DNA of 64,000 bases, taken from Rothia nasimurium. Lineage in GTDB: Bacteria; Actinomycetota; Actinomycetes; Actinomycetales; Micrococcaceae. The notes under the pieces are model-generated. The model was not told the origin of the DNA, did no database searches, and saw only the letters and a program-made list of their open reading frames with translations. Made by a program: the position numbers and the translations under genes. The stretch covers positions 1,984,001-2,048,000 of the forward strand of contig NZ_CP056080.1 in the NCBI RefSeq assembly GCF_014217215.1, read 5' to 3'. Positions 34,130 through 43,728 of the stretch are shown piece by piece (position 1 is the stretch's first letter; each line of letters begins with the position of its first letter).

Positions 34130-35470
34130 ATGCACAACACCTCTCGTCCTCTTTTCACCCTCATCAGCGCCACCCTCGCCCTTGCCCTTGCAGGCTGCGG
34201 GGCAGCGTCCGCCCCCTCCGCCACTTCAAGCAGCGACCAGGCCAGCGCCACCGCAACCGCAATCGCAGAACGCGCAGCCATCACCGAAGCCTCCACCCCC
34301 TCAGCCCGCATCGCACTGACCTACGACGGCGGAATCATGATTGTGGACGGCAAGACCTTTGAAGTCATCGAAACCATTGAAAAAGAAGGTTTCCTGCGCA
34401 TACAGCCCGCCGGCGACAACCGCCACCTGGTCGTAGCCGACGGCTCCTCCTACACCATACTCGACATGGGCGCCTGGACCCAGGCCCACGGCGACCACGA
34501 CCACTACTACACCACCACCCCCACCCTCACCTCCCTGTCCTTCGCAGCGGACGGCACCGGCCACGTCATCACCGACTACGGCCGCTCAGCCATGTTCGCT
34601 GACAACACCGGCACCATAGAGGTCTACTCCCCCGCCGACCTAACCGGTACTGACCAGTACACCGCCACCAGCGTCAGCACCGAAACCATCACCCTACCCG
34701 ACGCCCACCACGGCCTGGCCATCCCCCTCGAGAACAACCAGTACCTGGTATCGGTAGGCACCGAGGACGCCCGCACCGGCGCAGCCATCATCAACGCAGA
34801 CGGCTCGGTTGTCACCGAAAACCTCGACTGCCCCGGCATTCACGGCGAAGCGATCGCCGCTAACGACACCTTTACCGTTGGCTGCCAGGACGGCGCCCTC
34901 ATCTACACAAACGGCACTTTCACCAAGGTCACCAACCCCGAAGATCCCTACTCCCGCTCCGGCAACCAGGCCGGCTCAGCTGATTCAGCTATCGTGCTTG
35001 CCGACTACAAAACCGACCAGGACGCCGAGCTCGAACGCCCCGAACAGTTCGCCCTGATCAACACCATCACCAAGGAACGCACTAAAATCGCCCTACCCGA
35101 AGGCGTCTCCTACACCTTCCGTTCACTGGCCCGCGGCCCCGAAGGCTCCCACCTGCTGCTGACAACCGACGGCAAGCTCCGCTTCTGGGCTGAGGACGGC
35201 ACCGAGCTGGGTTCCGTCGACATCATGGACTCCTGGACCGAATCAGAAATCTGGCAGGACCCCCGCCCCGCCATCTGGGTTGACGGCGAAACCGCCTACG
35301 TCACCGACCCCGCCACCAAGAAGCTACACGTTGTATCTCTAGCGAAGATTGCCGACGGCACCGCCGAGGTATTTGCCAGCATCGACCTGCCCGAGGTACC
35401 CAACGAAATCAACGGTATCTCCCGCACCGCTGAACTGGTCACCACTACCGAAGTGGACTCTGACCACTAA
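34130..35470 (+). CDS. aztD: AztD-like zinc metallochaperone lipoprotein
   Basis: A 446-residue exported lipoprotein. Lipobox LALAGC places the lipidated cysteine at residue 23; a Ser/Ala/Thr-rich spacer is followed by a beta-propeller-like repeat domain. Candidate zinc ligands are the His cluster HGDHDHYY (His120, 123, 125), AHHGL (His193-194) and the CPGIHGE motif (Cys234, His238); Cys234 and Cys252 may pair. These fit AztD, the chaperone that delivers zinc to the AztC receptor of the AztABC importer in proteobacteria. A Zur-like box overlaps its promoter. No aztABC genes are next to it. The family call is by recognition, not by search. Confidence 0.75.
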   Translation: MHNTSRPLFTLISATLALALAGCGAASAPSATSSSDQASATATAIAERAAITEASTPSARIALTYDGGIMIVDGKTFEVIETIEKEGFLRIQPAGDNRHLVVADGSSYTILDMGAWTQAHGDHDHYYTTTPTLTSLSFAADGTGHVITDYGRSAMFADNTGTIEVYSPADLTGTDQYTATSVSTETITLPDAHHGLAIPLENNQYLVSVGTEDARTGAAIINADGSVVTENLDCPGIHGEAIAANDTFTVGCQDGALIYTNGTFTKVTNPEDPYSRSGNQAGSADSAIVLADYKTDQDAELERPEQFALINTITKERTKIALPEGVSYTFRSLARGPEGSHLLLTTDGKLRFWAEDGTELGSVDIMDSWTESEIWQDPRPAIWVDGETAYVTDPATKKLHVVSLAKIADGTAEVFASIDLPEVPNEINGISRTAELVTTTEVDSDH

Positions 35471-35483
35471 ACACAGCTCACTC

Positions 35484-35531
35484 AAAAGACCCTGCCCCTT
35501 CGCTCATGGTGCGAAGAAGCAGGGCCTTTTC
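35484..35531 (+). terminator. Terminator of the AztD-like gene
   Basis: Nested stems: GACCCTGC region 35484-35495 with 35519-35530, and an inner CTTCGC/GCGAAG stem (35498-35503 and 35511-35516). Followed by a T-tract. Confidence 0.8.
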
Positions 35532-35564
35532 TGTTGATGAAACTTGTTCACAAGATTTGGTGGA

Positions 35565-35662
35565 GCAGGCTCACAGCGAAGCTGCTGGCTCGGTGGCTGG
35601 CGTGAATCGCCTTGTGAGCGAAGCGAACCAGGCGAGAGGGTCGGCAGCGAGCGTGAGCCTGC
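35565..35662. repeat. Palindromic intergenic repeat, copy A
   Basis: Outer arms GCAGGCTCAC (35565-35574) and GTGAGCCTGC (35653-35662). It shares the 19-base word CAGCGAAGCTGCTGGCTCG (35574-35592) exactly with copy C, GGCTGGCGTGAAT (35595-35607) with copy B, and AGAGGGTC (35635-35642) with copy B. It lies between the convergent AztD-like and 2H phosphoesterase genes. Confidence 0.8.
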
Positions 35663-35675
35663 GACGCCCCATGTC

Positions 35676-36206
35676 TTAGAGGCGCACTATTCCCAGCTGC
35701 TGCCAGCTACCTGAGTGATAGCGGTAGACCGTCAGCTGGTCGATGGTGAAATTCGAAAGCTCAGGCGGAAGGCTCGCAAAGTCCTGCAAGGACGCCGCCA
35801 GGGCAGGGGCCGGGGCATGGTTGGCTAGGGTGAGGTGTGGCTCGTAGGGAAAAGGTGACACTGACTCCCCTACCGCCTTCTGGCAGGCTACATGAATCAA
35901 GGTGAGCCTATCTGCCCCGGCGACAACGGGGAGATAGGTTACGGGGGTAACCGGCTCAAAGGTTGCGGCCGGGCCCAGATCCACCTGCACGGGGCCGATG
36001 CCGGCCACCACCTGCTCAATGGAGCGCAGGGGGTCGCCGCCGGCGTCCTCGCTAATCAAAATCGTAATGTGGCAGCTTTCTGCAACGGGGCCTACCATGC
36101 CCTGGCTCGCCCGCCAGCTGACCAGGCGCGCAGACACCGCCGCAGGTACCTCGGCAACGATGCTGAGGTACCTGCGGTCGGGGTCTATGGTCGGTGAAGA
36201 AGCCAC
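35676..36206 (-). CDS. 2H phosphoesterase (2'-5' RNA ligase-like)
   Basis: A 176-residue protein with the two HxT motifs that define the 2H phosphoesterase superfamily: CHITIL (~45-50) and PHLTLA (~122-127). Family members open 2',3'-cyclic phosphates or join RNA halves; the ThpR/LigT branch acts on RNA ends and on cyclic nucleotide intermediates. Size and motif spacing (about 75 residues) are normal. The physiological substrate is not predictable. It lies downstream of trpS on the same strand with only about 20 bases between, so it is probably cotranscribed. Confidence 0.78.
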   Translation of the reverse strand: MASSPTIDPDRRYLSIVAEVPAAVSARLVSWRASQGMVGPVAESCHITILISEDAGGDPLRSIEQVVAGIGPVQVDLGPAATFEPVTPVTYLPVVAGADRLTLIHVACQKAVGESVSPFPYEPHLTLANHAPAPALAASLQDFASLPPELSNFTIDQLTVYRYHSGSWQQLGIVRL

Positions 36207-36226
36207 CAGGCTAGGTCGTCTAACTC

Positions 36227-37766
<1,540 letters not shown>

Positions 37767-37837
37767 GACCTCTATTATGTCAAAGGAAGCCAGGCCGCGC
37801 TGAATCGCAGGCCCAACTTAAGCGTAAAGTGGGGTAC

Positions 37838-38548
37838 ATGATGCCCTCATCACGTGAAACGAAGTACCATCAGGTCGCCCAGCTCATCGAAGAGCGCTAT
37901 ATCTGCCCGGCCGATGAGAACATGCCCCTGCCCACAGAACGGCAGCTGCAGGATATCTTCTGCGTCTCACGCGACACCGTCCGCCGGGCCCTACGGGAAC
38001 TGGCTGACGCCGGCCTTATCTACCATGTGCAGGGGTCAGGTACCTACGTTGCCCCGCGCAAGCACCCAATGCGGGCGCCGTCCTTGCGCTCTTTCACAGA
38101 TGACATGGCAGCGCGAGGCCATCGCCCCCACTCCCTCACCCTCACCTGCCACCTCATCGAGGCGCCGCTGGCGGTTCAGCGCGATTTGAATCTGGACGCC
38201 GGTGCCAAGGTGATTCAGATTCAGCGGCTGCGGCAGGCGGACGGCTCCCCTATCGCTCTTGAAACCGCCCATTTCCTGCCCGAGGCCTTCTCCCATGTGG
38301 AGCCCGAGCTATCTGCCTCGCTCGATGCCCAGATGCGGGCGTCCGGCTTCCAAGTGGAAACCGCAACCGTGCGGGTGGTAGCAACCAACCTGACCCAGGC
38401 AGAAGCAGCCCGGCTGGGGGTTCCCCTCGGGGCGGCCGCCTTACGCGTTGAAAAAGTGGGCTACACCGTGCGCGGCCTGCCCGTTGAAAGCACCCAGACC
38501 CTCTACCGGGGTGACCGCTACGACTTTGAGATAGAGGTCAAGAGGTAG
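37838..38548 (+). CDS. GntR/HutC-family transcriptional regulator
   Basis: A 236-residue repressor-type protein. The N-terminal winged helix (~1-75) has the GntR signature PLPTERQLQDIFCVSRDTVRRALRELADAGLIYHVQGSGTYVA. A C-terminal UTRA ligand-binding domain (~85-235) of the HutC subfamily follows, with IQIQRLRQADGSPIALETAHF and ESTQTLYRGDRYDFEIE. Such UTRA domains sense amino-sugar phosphates, histidine intermediates or similar small molecules; the ligand is not evident here. It is divergent from the trpS-linked membrane gene, with about 70 bases between. ATG 37838 was taken; ATG 37841 is equally possible. Confidence 0.85.
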   Translation: MMPSSRETKYHQVAQLIEERYICPADENMPLPTERQLQDIFCVSRDTVRRALRELADAGLIYHVQGSGTYVAPRKHPMRAPSLRSFTDDMAARGHRPHSLTLTCHLIEAPLAVQRDLNLDAGAKVIQIQRLRQADGSPIALETAHFLPEAFSHVEPELSASLDAQMRASGFQVETATVRVVATNLTQAEAARLGVPLGAAALRVEKVGYTVRGLPVESTQTLYRGDRYDFEIEVKR

Positions 38549-38568
38549 TTCTTTTTCCGTGAGTGCAT

Positions 38569-38619
38569 ACGAGAATCGCCGAGTGCATACACTCTTGGTA
38601 GGCACTCGGCGATTCTCGT
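38569..38619. terminator. Perfect 18-bp hairpin between gntR-type gene and folD
   Basis: Arms 38569-38586 and 38602-38619, loop of 15 bases, between convergent genes. The decamer GAGTGCATAC occurs twice in direct orientation (38561-38570 and 38581-38590), overlapping the first arm. There is no T-tract on either side. Confidence 0.65.
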
Positions 38620-38631
38620 GGACGCTTTAGC

Positions 38632-39510
38632 TTAGGCAGCCTGGCGTTCTGCGGTTTCTACCACGTTGACCAGCAGCATAGCGCGGGTCATGGGGCCCAC
38701 GCCGCCGGGGTTGGGTGAGTACCAGCTGGCCTTAGCTGCGGCCTCGGGTGAGATGTCGCCGGTCAGCTTCTTCTTGCCGGTCTCGGGGTCCTCGATACGG
38801 GAGACACCAACATCGAGCAGGATAGCCCCGTCCTTGACCTGATCAGCCTTCACGGCGTGGGCAACACCCACAGCGGCCACGATGATATCGGCATCGCGCA
38901 GGGCTGCACTGACATCCTCGGTGCCGGTATGCACCAGGGTGGCGGTGGAGTTGACGTCCTTGCGGGTCAGCAGCAGACCCAGGGGGCGACCTACGGTAAT
39001 ACCGCGGCCCAGCACAGCAACCTTCTTACCCTTCCAGGAGATACCGTGGCGTTCCACCAGCTCAATCACACCGTTAGGGGTGCAGGGCAGGGGCGAGTTC
39101 AGGGGTTCACCCACATTGAGGACGAGGCGACCCAGGTTCATGGGGTGCAATCCGTCGGCGTCCTTCTCGGGGGCAATCTTCTCAAGAACGCGATTGGTAT
39201 CGATGTGCTTGGGCAGGGGCAGCTGAACGATGTAGCCGGTGCAGGCCGGGTCGTTGTTCAGCTTTTCGAGCTCAGCTTCAAGCTCTTCCTGGCTGATGGT
39301 CTCGGGCAGCTCCACCTTGATGGAGGCAATGCCAACCTCGGCGCAGTCGCGGTGCTTGCCGCCCACGTAGGAGCGGGAGGCCGGGTCATCGCCCACCAAC
39401 ACGGTCGCCAGGCCGGGGGTAACACCCTTTTCTTTCAGGGCGACGACGCGTTCGGCCAGTTCTTTTTTGATTTGGGCGGCGGTAGCGGTGCCGTCAAGAA
39501 TCTGCGACAT
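38632..39510 (-). CDS. folD: Methylene-THF dehydrogenase / methenyl-THF cyclohydrolase
   Basis: A 292-residue bifunctional enzyme of one-carbon metabolism (methylene-THF to formyl-THF, NADP-dependent). [15 protein letters not shown] near residues ~50-64 contains the catalytic Lys, and [12 protein letters not shown] and [14 protein letters not shown] fit. The Rossmann motif is [16 protein letters not shown] and the C-terminus [20 protein letters not shown] 39510 has GGAG upstream and lies two bases from the glyA stop. It is thus in an operon with glyA, which supplies the methylene-THF it uses. Confidence 0.95.
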   Translation of the reverse strand: MSQILDGTATAAQIKKELAERVVALKEKGVTPGLATVLVGDDPASRSYVGGKHRDCAEVGIASIKVELPETISQEELEAELEKLNNDPACTGYIVQLPLPKHIDTNRVLEKIAPEKDADGLHPMNLGRLVLNVGEPLNSPLPCTPNGVIELVERHGISWKGKKVAVLGRGITVGRPLGLLLTRKDVNSTATLVHTGTEDVSAALRDADIIVAAVGVAHAVKADQVKDGAILLDVGVSRIEDPETGKKKLTGDISPEAAAKASWYSPNPGGVGPMTRAMLLVNVVETAERQAA

Positions 39511-39512
39511 GT

Positions 39513-40796
39513 TTACCACTCCTCGATACCGGAGTAGAGGGGGAACTTCTCGCACAGGGCGGTGACGCGCTCGCGCTGGGCTGCGACGTCGACGCCGGGC
39601 TTGAGGGTTTCGGCGATGATGTCGGCAACTTCGGTGAAGGCTTCAGCATCGAAGCCGCGGGTTGCCAGGGCGGGGGTGCCGATGCGCAGACCGGAGGTAA
39701 CCATGGGCGGACGGGGGTCGTTAGGCACTGCGTTACGGTTGACGGTGATACCGGCTTCGTGCAGCAGATCTTCTGCCTCACGGCCGTTGATTTCGGCGTC
39801 GCGCAGGTCAACCAGGACCAGGTGAACGTCGGTGCCACCGGAGATGACCTTAACGCCGGCCTCTGCCATGTCGGCCTGGTTCAGACGGTCAGCCAGAATC
39901 TTGGCGCCTTCGAGGGTGCGGGCCTGGCGGTCCTTGAACATGTCGGAAGCAGCAATCTTGAAGGCGGTAGCCTTACCGGCGATAGCGTGCATGAGGGGGC
40001 CGCCCTGCTGGCCGGGGAAGACAGCCGAGTCGATCTTCTTCTTCAGGTCCTCAACACACATGATGAAGCCGGAGCGGGGGCCTGCCAGGGTCTTGTGGAC
40101 GGTGGAGGACACCACGTGGGCGTGAGGGACGGGGTTGGGGTGCAGGCCAGCTGCGACCAGGCCAGCGAAGTGGGCCATATCAACCCAGAGGTAGGCACCG
40201 ATTTCGTCGGCGATAGCGCGGAAGGCTGCGAAGTCCAGCTGACGGGTGTAGGCTGACCAACCGGCGATAATGACCTTGGGCTTCTCGGCCAGGGCCAGTT
40301 CGCGGACCTCGTCCATATTCACGCGGCCGGTTTCTTCGTCCACGCCGTAGGCAACAACCTCGTAGAGCTTGCCCGAGACGTTGAGCTTCATACCGTGGGT
40401 CAGATGACCGCCGTGGGCCAGGGACAGGCCCATAATCTTGTCGCCGGGGGTCAGCAGGGCGTGCATGACGGCGTTGTTGGCCTGCGCGCCGGAGTGGGGC
40501 TGTACGTTGGCGTGGTCGGCACCGAAGAGGGCCTTGGCGCGGTCGATAGCAAGCTGCTCCACCACGTCAACAAATTCGCAGCCGCCGTAGTAGCGGCGGC
40601 CGGGGTAGCCTTCGGCGTACTTGTTGGTCAGAACAGAGCCCTGAGCTTCAAGCACAGCGCGGGGAGCGAAGTTCTCTGAAGCAATCATTTCGAGGGTGTT
40701 CTGCTGGCGTTCCTGCTCGTGCTGAATAGCTTCAGCAACCTCGGGGTCTACCTCGGCCAGGGGCAGGTTGGTGACGTTGGGTGAAAGGTTGGTCAT
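39513..40796 (-). CDS. glyA: Serine hydroxymethyltransferase
   Basis: PLP enzyme interconverting serine and glycine with transfer of the C1 unit to THF. At 427 residues it has normal length. Signatures are [39 protein letters not shown], and the PLP-lysine region [16 protein letters not shown]. The ATG follows AAGGAAG. The leader holds a small stem TCTGTA/TACAGA (40837-40842 and 40851-40856) but no riboswitch that I recognise. It is the first gene of the glyA-folD operon. Confidence 0.96.
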   Translation of the reverse strand: MTNLSPNVTNLPLAEVDPEVAEAIQHEQERQQNTLEMIASENFAPRAVLEAQGSVLTNKYAEGYPGRRYYGGCEFVDVVEQLAIDRAKALFGADHANVQPHSGAQANNAVMHALLTPGDKIMGLSLAHGGHLTHGMKLNVSGKLYEVVAYGVDEETGRVNMDEVRELALAEKPKVIIAGWSAYTRQLDFAAFRAIADEIGAYLWVDMAHFAGLVAAGLHPNPVPHAHVVSSTVHKTLAGPRSGFIMCVEDLKKKIDSAVFPGQQGGPLMHAIAGKATAFKIAASDMFKDRQARTLEGAKILADRLNQADMAEAGVKVISGGTDVHLVLVDLRDAEINGREAEDLLHEAGITVNRNAVPNDPRPPMVTSGLRIGTPALATRGFDAEAFTEVADIIAETLKPGVDVAAQRERVTALCEKFPLYSGIEEW

Positions 40797-40993
40797 GCCA
40801 CTTCCTTGAGTATGGTGGATCAGTTTCTTCTGCTTATCTGTACGAGGGGATACAGAAGATCACGTGATGCTTTAACCGAGCGGCGCGTGTGAGCGCACTC
40901 TACTTTTAAGTGTATGTGACCTAGCTAGCGAGAGCCCGCTGCCCCGGCAGATTTGAGACAATTTTCAGGTTTTTACCCTCCCCCGCTTTTAAG

Positions 40994-41034
40994 CTGCGCG
41001 GACGCCGGTGAGCTGCTCACCGGCGTCCGCGCAG
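40994..41034 (-). terminator. Long hairpin after the TetR gene
   Basis: Perfect 19-bp arms (40994-41012 and 41016-41034) with a three-base loop, one of the most stable stems here. Both arms contain GCGGACGCC/GGCGTCCGC. It is placed just after the TetR stop on the minus strand; it lacks a T-tract. Confidence 0.7.
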
Positions 41035-41046
41035 GAAAAAGGGAGG

Positions 41047-41619
41047 CTAGGCCTGCCGCAAAATAGTGCGGGCAAATTCAAAGTAGCTTTCGGCGTTAAA
41101 GTCGCGCATGGTACTGGCCTGCACCACAAATCCGGTCAGCACAGACAGGACCGCCGAGCCCAGCATCTGTAACCAGGTTTCTAGCTCCGAGGGGGAAAAA
41201 TCTAGTTCTGTCACAGCCCAGGCCCGGTAGCTCGCCACCACGCGGGAACGCAAGAGGCCCAGCTGTTCATCAACAACCTCAGCGACCTCAGGTACCGTCA
41301 CGGCCTCCCCCCAGGTAATCGCCAAAAACCGCGTCAGCTGCTCATCGGCCTGCAAGGTCACCAGACAGCGTTCCACAAACTCCCAGGGCAGCTCATCGCT
41401 ACGCACCTCAAACTGAGAGAGATCTACCCGGGCAGCCGCAGCCATAATCTCTGTTTTCCCCGAGAAATGGTTATAAATCGCCCCTGCAGATAAGCCCGAG
41501 GCAGCAATCACCTCGCTCATCGACGCCTGCTGATACCCCTTCTGCATAAACACAGCGCGGGCAGCCGCAACAAGCTCGGCACGACGGGAACGCATATACT
41601 CTTCACTGACTTTCGGCAC
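41047..41619 (-). CDS. TetR/AcrR-family transcriptional regulator
   Basis: A 190-residue repressor-type protein. The N-terminal helix-turn-helix is ARAVFMQKGYQQASMSEVIAASGLSAGAIYNHFSGKTEIMAAA (~20-62), typical of TetR. A helical C-terminal ligand-binding domain with no recognisable specificity follows. It diverges from the solute-binding/VWA protein gene with about 200 bases between, so that gene is a candidate target besides its own promoter. No operator was identified. Confidence 0.85.
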   Translation of the reverse strand: MPKVSEEYMRSRRAELVAAARAVFMQKGYQQASMSEVIAASGLSAGAIYNHFSGKTEIMAAAARVDLSQFEVRSDELPWEFVERCLVTLQADEQLTRFLAITWGEAVTVPEVAEVVDEQLGLLRSRVVASYRAWAVTELDFSPSELETWLQMLGSAVLSVLTGFVVQASTMRDFNAESYFEFARTILRQA

Positions 41620-41825
41620 CCTCCCATTTTAAAGCACAGCAGCCCACCACCACCGTCCTATAAACCCCGTCACCAACACCCCTTTCTTGCTACACTAAAG
41701 GGCGAACCAGCGGCACTACCCAGCAGTAGTTAGCCGCGCATGCGAGTACCTCATCAGTCGCACCTGCTGAGGGACCCCCGCTCGCACACCCCACCACACA
41801 GCACTAGGGAAGAGGCACCCACCCC

Positions 41826-43526
41826 ATGGTGAACACCGCCAAATCGCGCCGTCAAGAGCGTATTGAGAAGCAGAAGAAGAATAGCCGCAAGTGGATTGCC
41901 ACCGGCGCTGCAGCCGTCATTTTGCTCTGCGGCGGCGCTATCGCCTACACCAACATCACCTCTGATAGGGAACAGTCAACGACCAGCGGCCAGACCGTTC
42001 CGGCTGCCTGCTCAACCACCCAGGCCGTCACCGTAGCCACCACCGAACCTATGGCAGCAGCGCTGAAGGCTATGCCCGTGGACGAGGGCACCTGTATCAC
42101 CCTCGACATCACCACCAATAAGACCGCCAGCGATGTACTCACCGAGTCAACCAGCGGCACAGCAACCACCAACCTCTGGATTCCTGACTCCACCACCCGC
42201 GCTGAGCTGGCCATGAGCGAAGCCAACACCGGCCTGACCCCCCTTGCTGAGTCTCTTGCCCAGACTCCCGGCGTCATCGTGTCAGAAGATAACACCAGCT
42301 ACGGCACCTGGCTCGAAGCTCTCAAGGCTGAAGGCACCCTCAGCATGGGTGACCCCAAGGAGGACTCCGGTGCTTTCGCGGCCCTGCTCGGCGGTATCTC
42401 TGAGGCGTCAGCGGGTACCGTTAGCCTTGAGGACCTCACCAGCGGCACCGCCCTGCGTGCCCAGAGCATCGGTGTTACTGAAGCCGCCCAGAGCGCTACC
42501 GAGTTGCTGACCGATGTGGATAACGGCACCAAGGACGCCGCAATCGTCACCGAAGCTGACTACGCTGCTTACGCTTCAACCCACGCAGATTCCGGGCTGA
42601 CCGCAGCTGTACCCGGCGATGGCTCTTTTGCCCTCAACTACCCCCTCTACCAGGCGTCCTCTAGCAACAACACCACTATCGATGAAGCCGCCCAGCAGAT
42701 TATTGACTTTATGGGCAGTGAGGACGGCAAGAAGGCCCTAACAGCTGCCGGTTTACGTGGGGCGGACGGCCAGGAGCTAGAAGGCGAGTACAGCGTCGGT
42801 AGTTTTGCTGCGCTGACCCCCAGTAACCAGGACGTGCTCACCCAGGTCTGGACTTCTTACTCCCTGCAGTCTGCGCCACTGAATGCTCTGGTTGTGCTCG
42901 ACGCATCAGGTTCCATGCTGCTGCCGGTAGCTGGTACCGGCAAGTCCCGGATGGATATCACCGTTGAGTCGGTGCTGGCAGGTTCCCAGCTCTTCCCGGC
43001 CCGCGATTCTATGGGCCTGTGGAAGTTCTCCCGTGACCTCACCCTGCCTGACGGTTCTGTTTCTGACTACCAGGAGCTGGTACCCGTGCGCGGCTTTGAA
43101 GAAACTGTAGACGGGAAAACCCAGCGGGTGCTCCTGCAGGAGGCTGGCTCAGGTATCGCCGCGACCATTGACCCCAACGGCTTCACTGCCCTCTACGACA
43201 CCACCCTGGCTGCCTTCCGCTCCGCTAAGGAGAACTACGACTACGGTTCGGTAAATGCCGTGATTGTACTGACCGACGGTGAAAACTTTGATGATGGTTC
43301 AATTAGCCAGGAAGATTTGATTTCTACCATTCAGGCTGAGCAGGACCCTGCTAACCCGGTCTTCATCATCATGATCGGTATCTCTGAGGACGCCGACATG
43401 AACGCCCTGACCACCATCGCCCAGAGCGTCGGCGGCGAGGCCCATATGGCGTCTTCCCCCACCGACGTGCAGCGCATCTTCACTGAAGCCCTCACCGGCG
43501 TCTCGGACGCAGCTGCGCAGCAGTAG
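41826..43526 (+). CDS. Membrane-anchored protein with solute-binding-like and VWA domains
   Basis: A 566-residue protein. A basic N-terminus and a transmembrane anchor (~22-42) are followed by an extracellular region resembling type 2 periplasmic binding proteins (~60-335). A von Willebrand factor A domain (~352-555) follows, whose MIDAS motif DASGS is at residues 359-363 with later TDGENFDDGS. VWA domains mediate metal-dependent protein contacts. This combination recurs in actinobacteria, but its role is not known to me. It is divergently arranged with a TetR gene and has a strong terminator. A possible -10 box TACACT lies at 41691-41696. Confidence 0.78.
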   Translation: MVNTAKSRRQERIEKQKKNSRKWIATGAAAVILLCGGAIAYTNITSDREQSTTSGQTVPAACSTTQAVTVATTEPMAAALKAMPVDEGTCITLDITTNKTASDVLTESTSGTATTNLWIPDSTTRAELAMSEANTGLTPLAESLAQTPGVIVSEDNTSYGTWLEALKAEGTLSMGDPKEDSGAFAALLGGISEASAGTVSLEDLTSGTALRAQSIGVTEAAQSATELLTDVDNGTKDAAIVTEADYAAYASTHADSGLTAAVPGDGSFALNYPLYQASSSNNTTIDEAAQQIIDFMGSEDGKKALTAAGLRGADGQELEGEYSVGSFAALTPSNQDVLTQVWTSYSLQSAPLNALVVLDASGSMLLPVAGTGKSRMDITVESVLAGSQLFPARDSMGLWKFSRDLTLPDGSVSDYQELVPVRGFEETVDGKTQRVLLQEAGSGIAATIDPNGFTALYDTTLAAFRSAKENYDYGSVNAVIVLTDGENFDDGSISQEDLISTIQAEQDPANPVFIIMIGISEDADMNALTTIAQSVGGEAHMASSPTDVQRIFTEALTGVSDAAAQQ

Positions 43527-43546
43527 GGTTCTTCACATAGCACGAT

Positions 43547-43585
43547 AAAAGTCCGCCCCTCCGTACGTGGAGGGGCGGACTTTTT
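43547..43585 (+). terminator. Rho-independent terminator of the VWA gene
   Basis: Perfect 16-bp stem (43547-43562 and 43569-43584), six-base loop, then a T. It lies 20 bases after the stop. Confidence 0.9.
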
Positions 43586-43613
43586 ACTGCGGATTATTAG
43601 TTCTACCAGAGGC

Positions 43614-43713
43614 GGAGCGAATATACCGGAGCCAGCTGGCTGGGGCTGGCGTGAATTGGGCGAGCGCCCAGCGCGAGCCCAAGAGGGTCAGCTGGCGAAG
43701 GTATATTCGCTCC
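43614..43713. repeat. Palindromic intergenic repeat, copy B
   Basis: Perfect 14-bp outer arms GGAGCGAATATACC (43614-43627) and its complement (43700-43713), with inner arms GCCAGCTG/CAGCTGGC. It shares GGCTGGCGTGAAT (43644-43656) and AGAGGGTC (43682-43689) with copy A. It lies between the convergent VWA and purH genes, after the VWA terminator. Confidence 0.8.
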
Positions 43714-43728
43714 GTCGTGCTGAAAAGC

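Noticed and set aside
40797-41046. Riboswitch in the glyA leader
   Set aside because: Only a short stem (TCTGTA/TACAGA) is visible; no glycine, THF or SAM riboswitch core was recognised.
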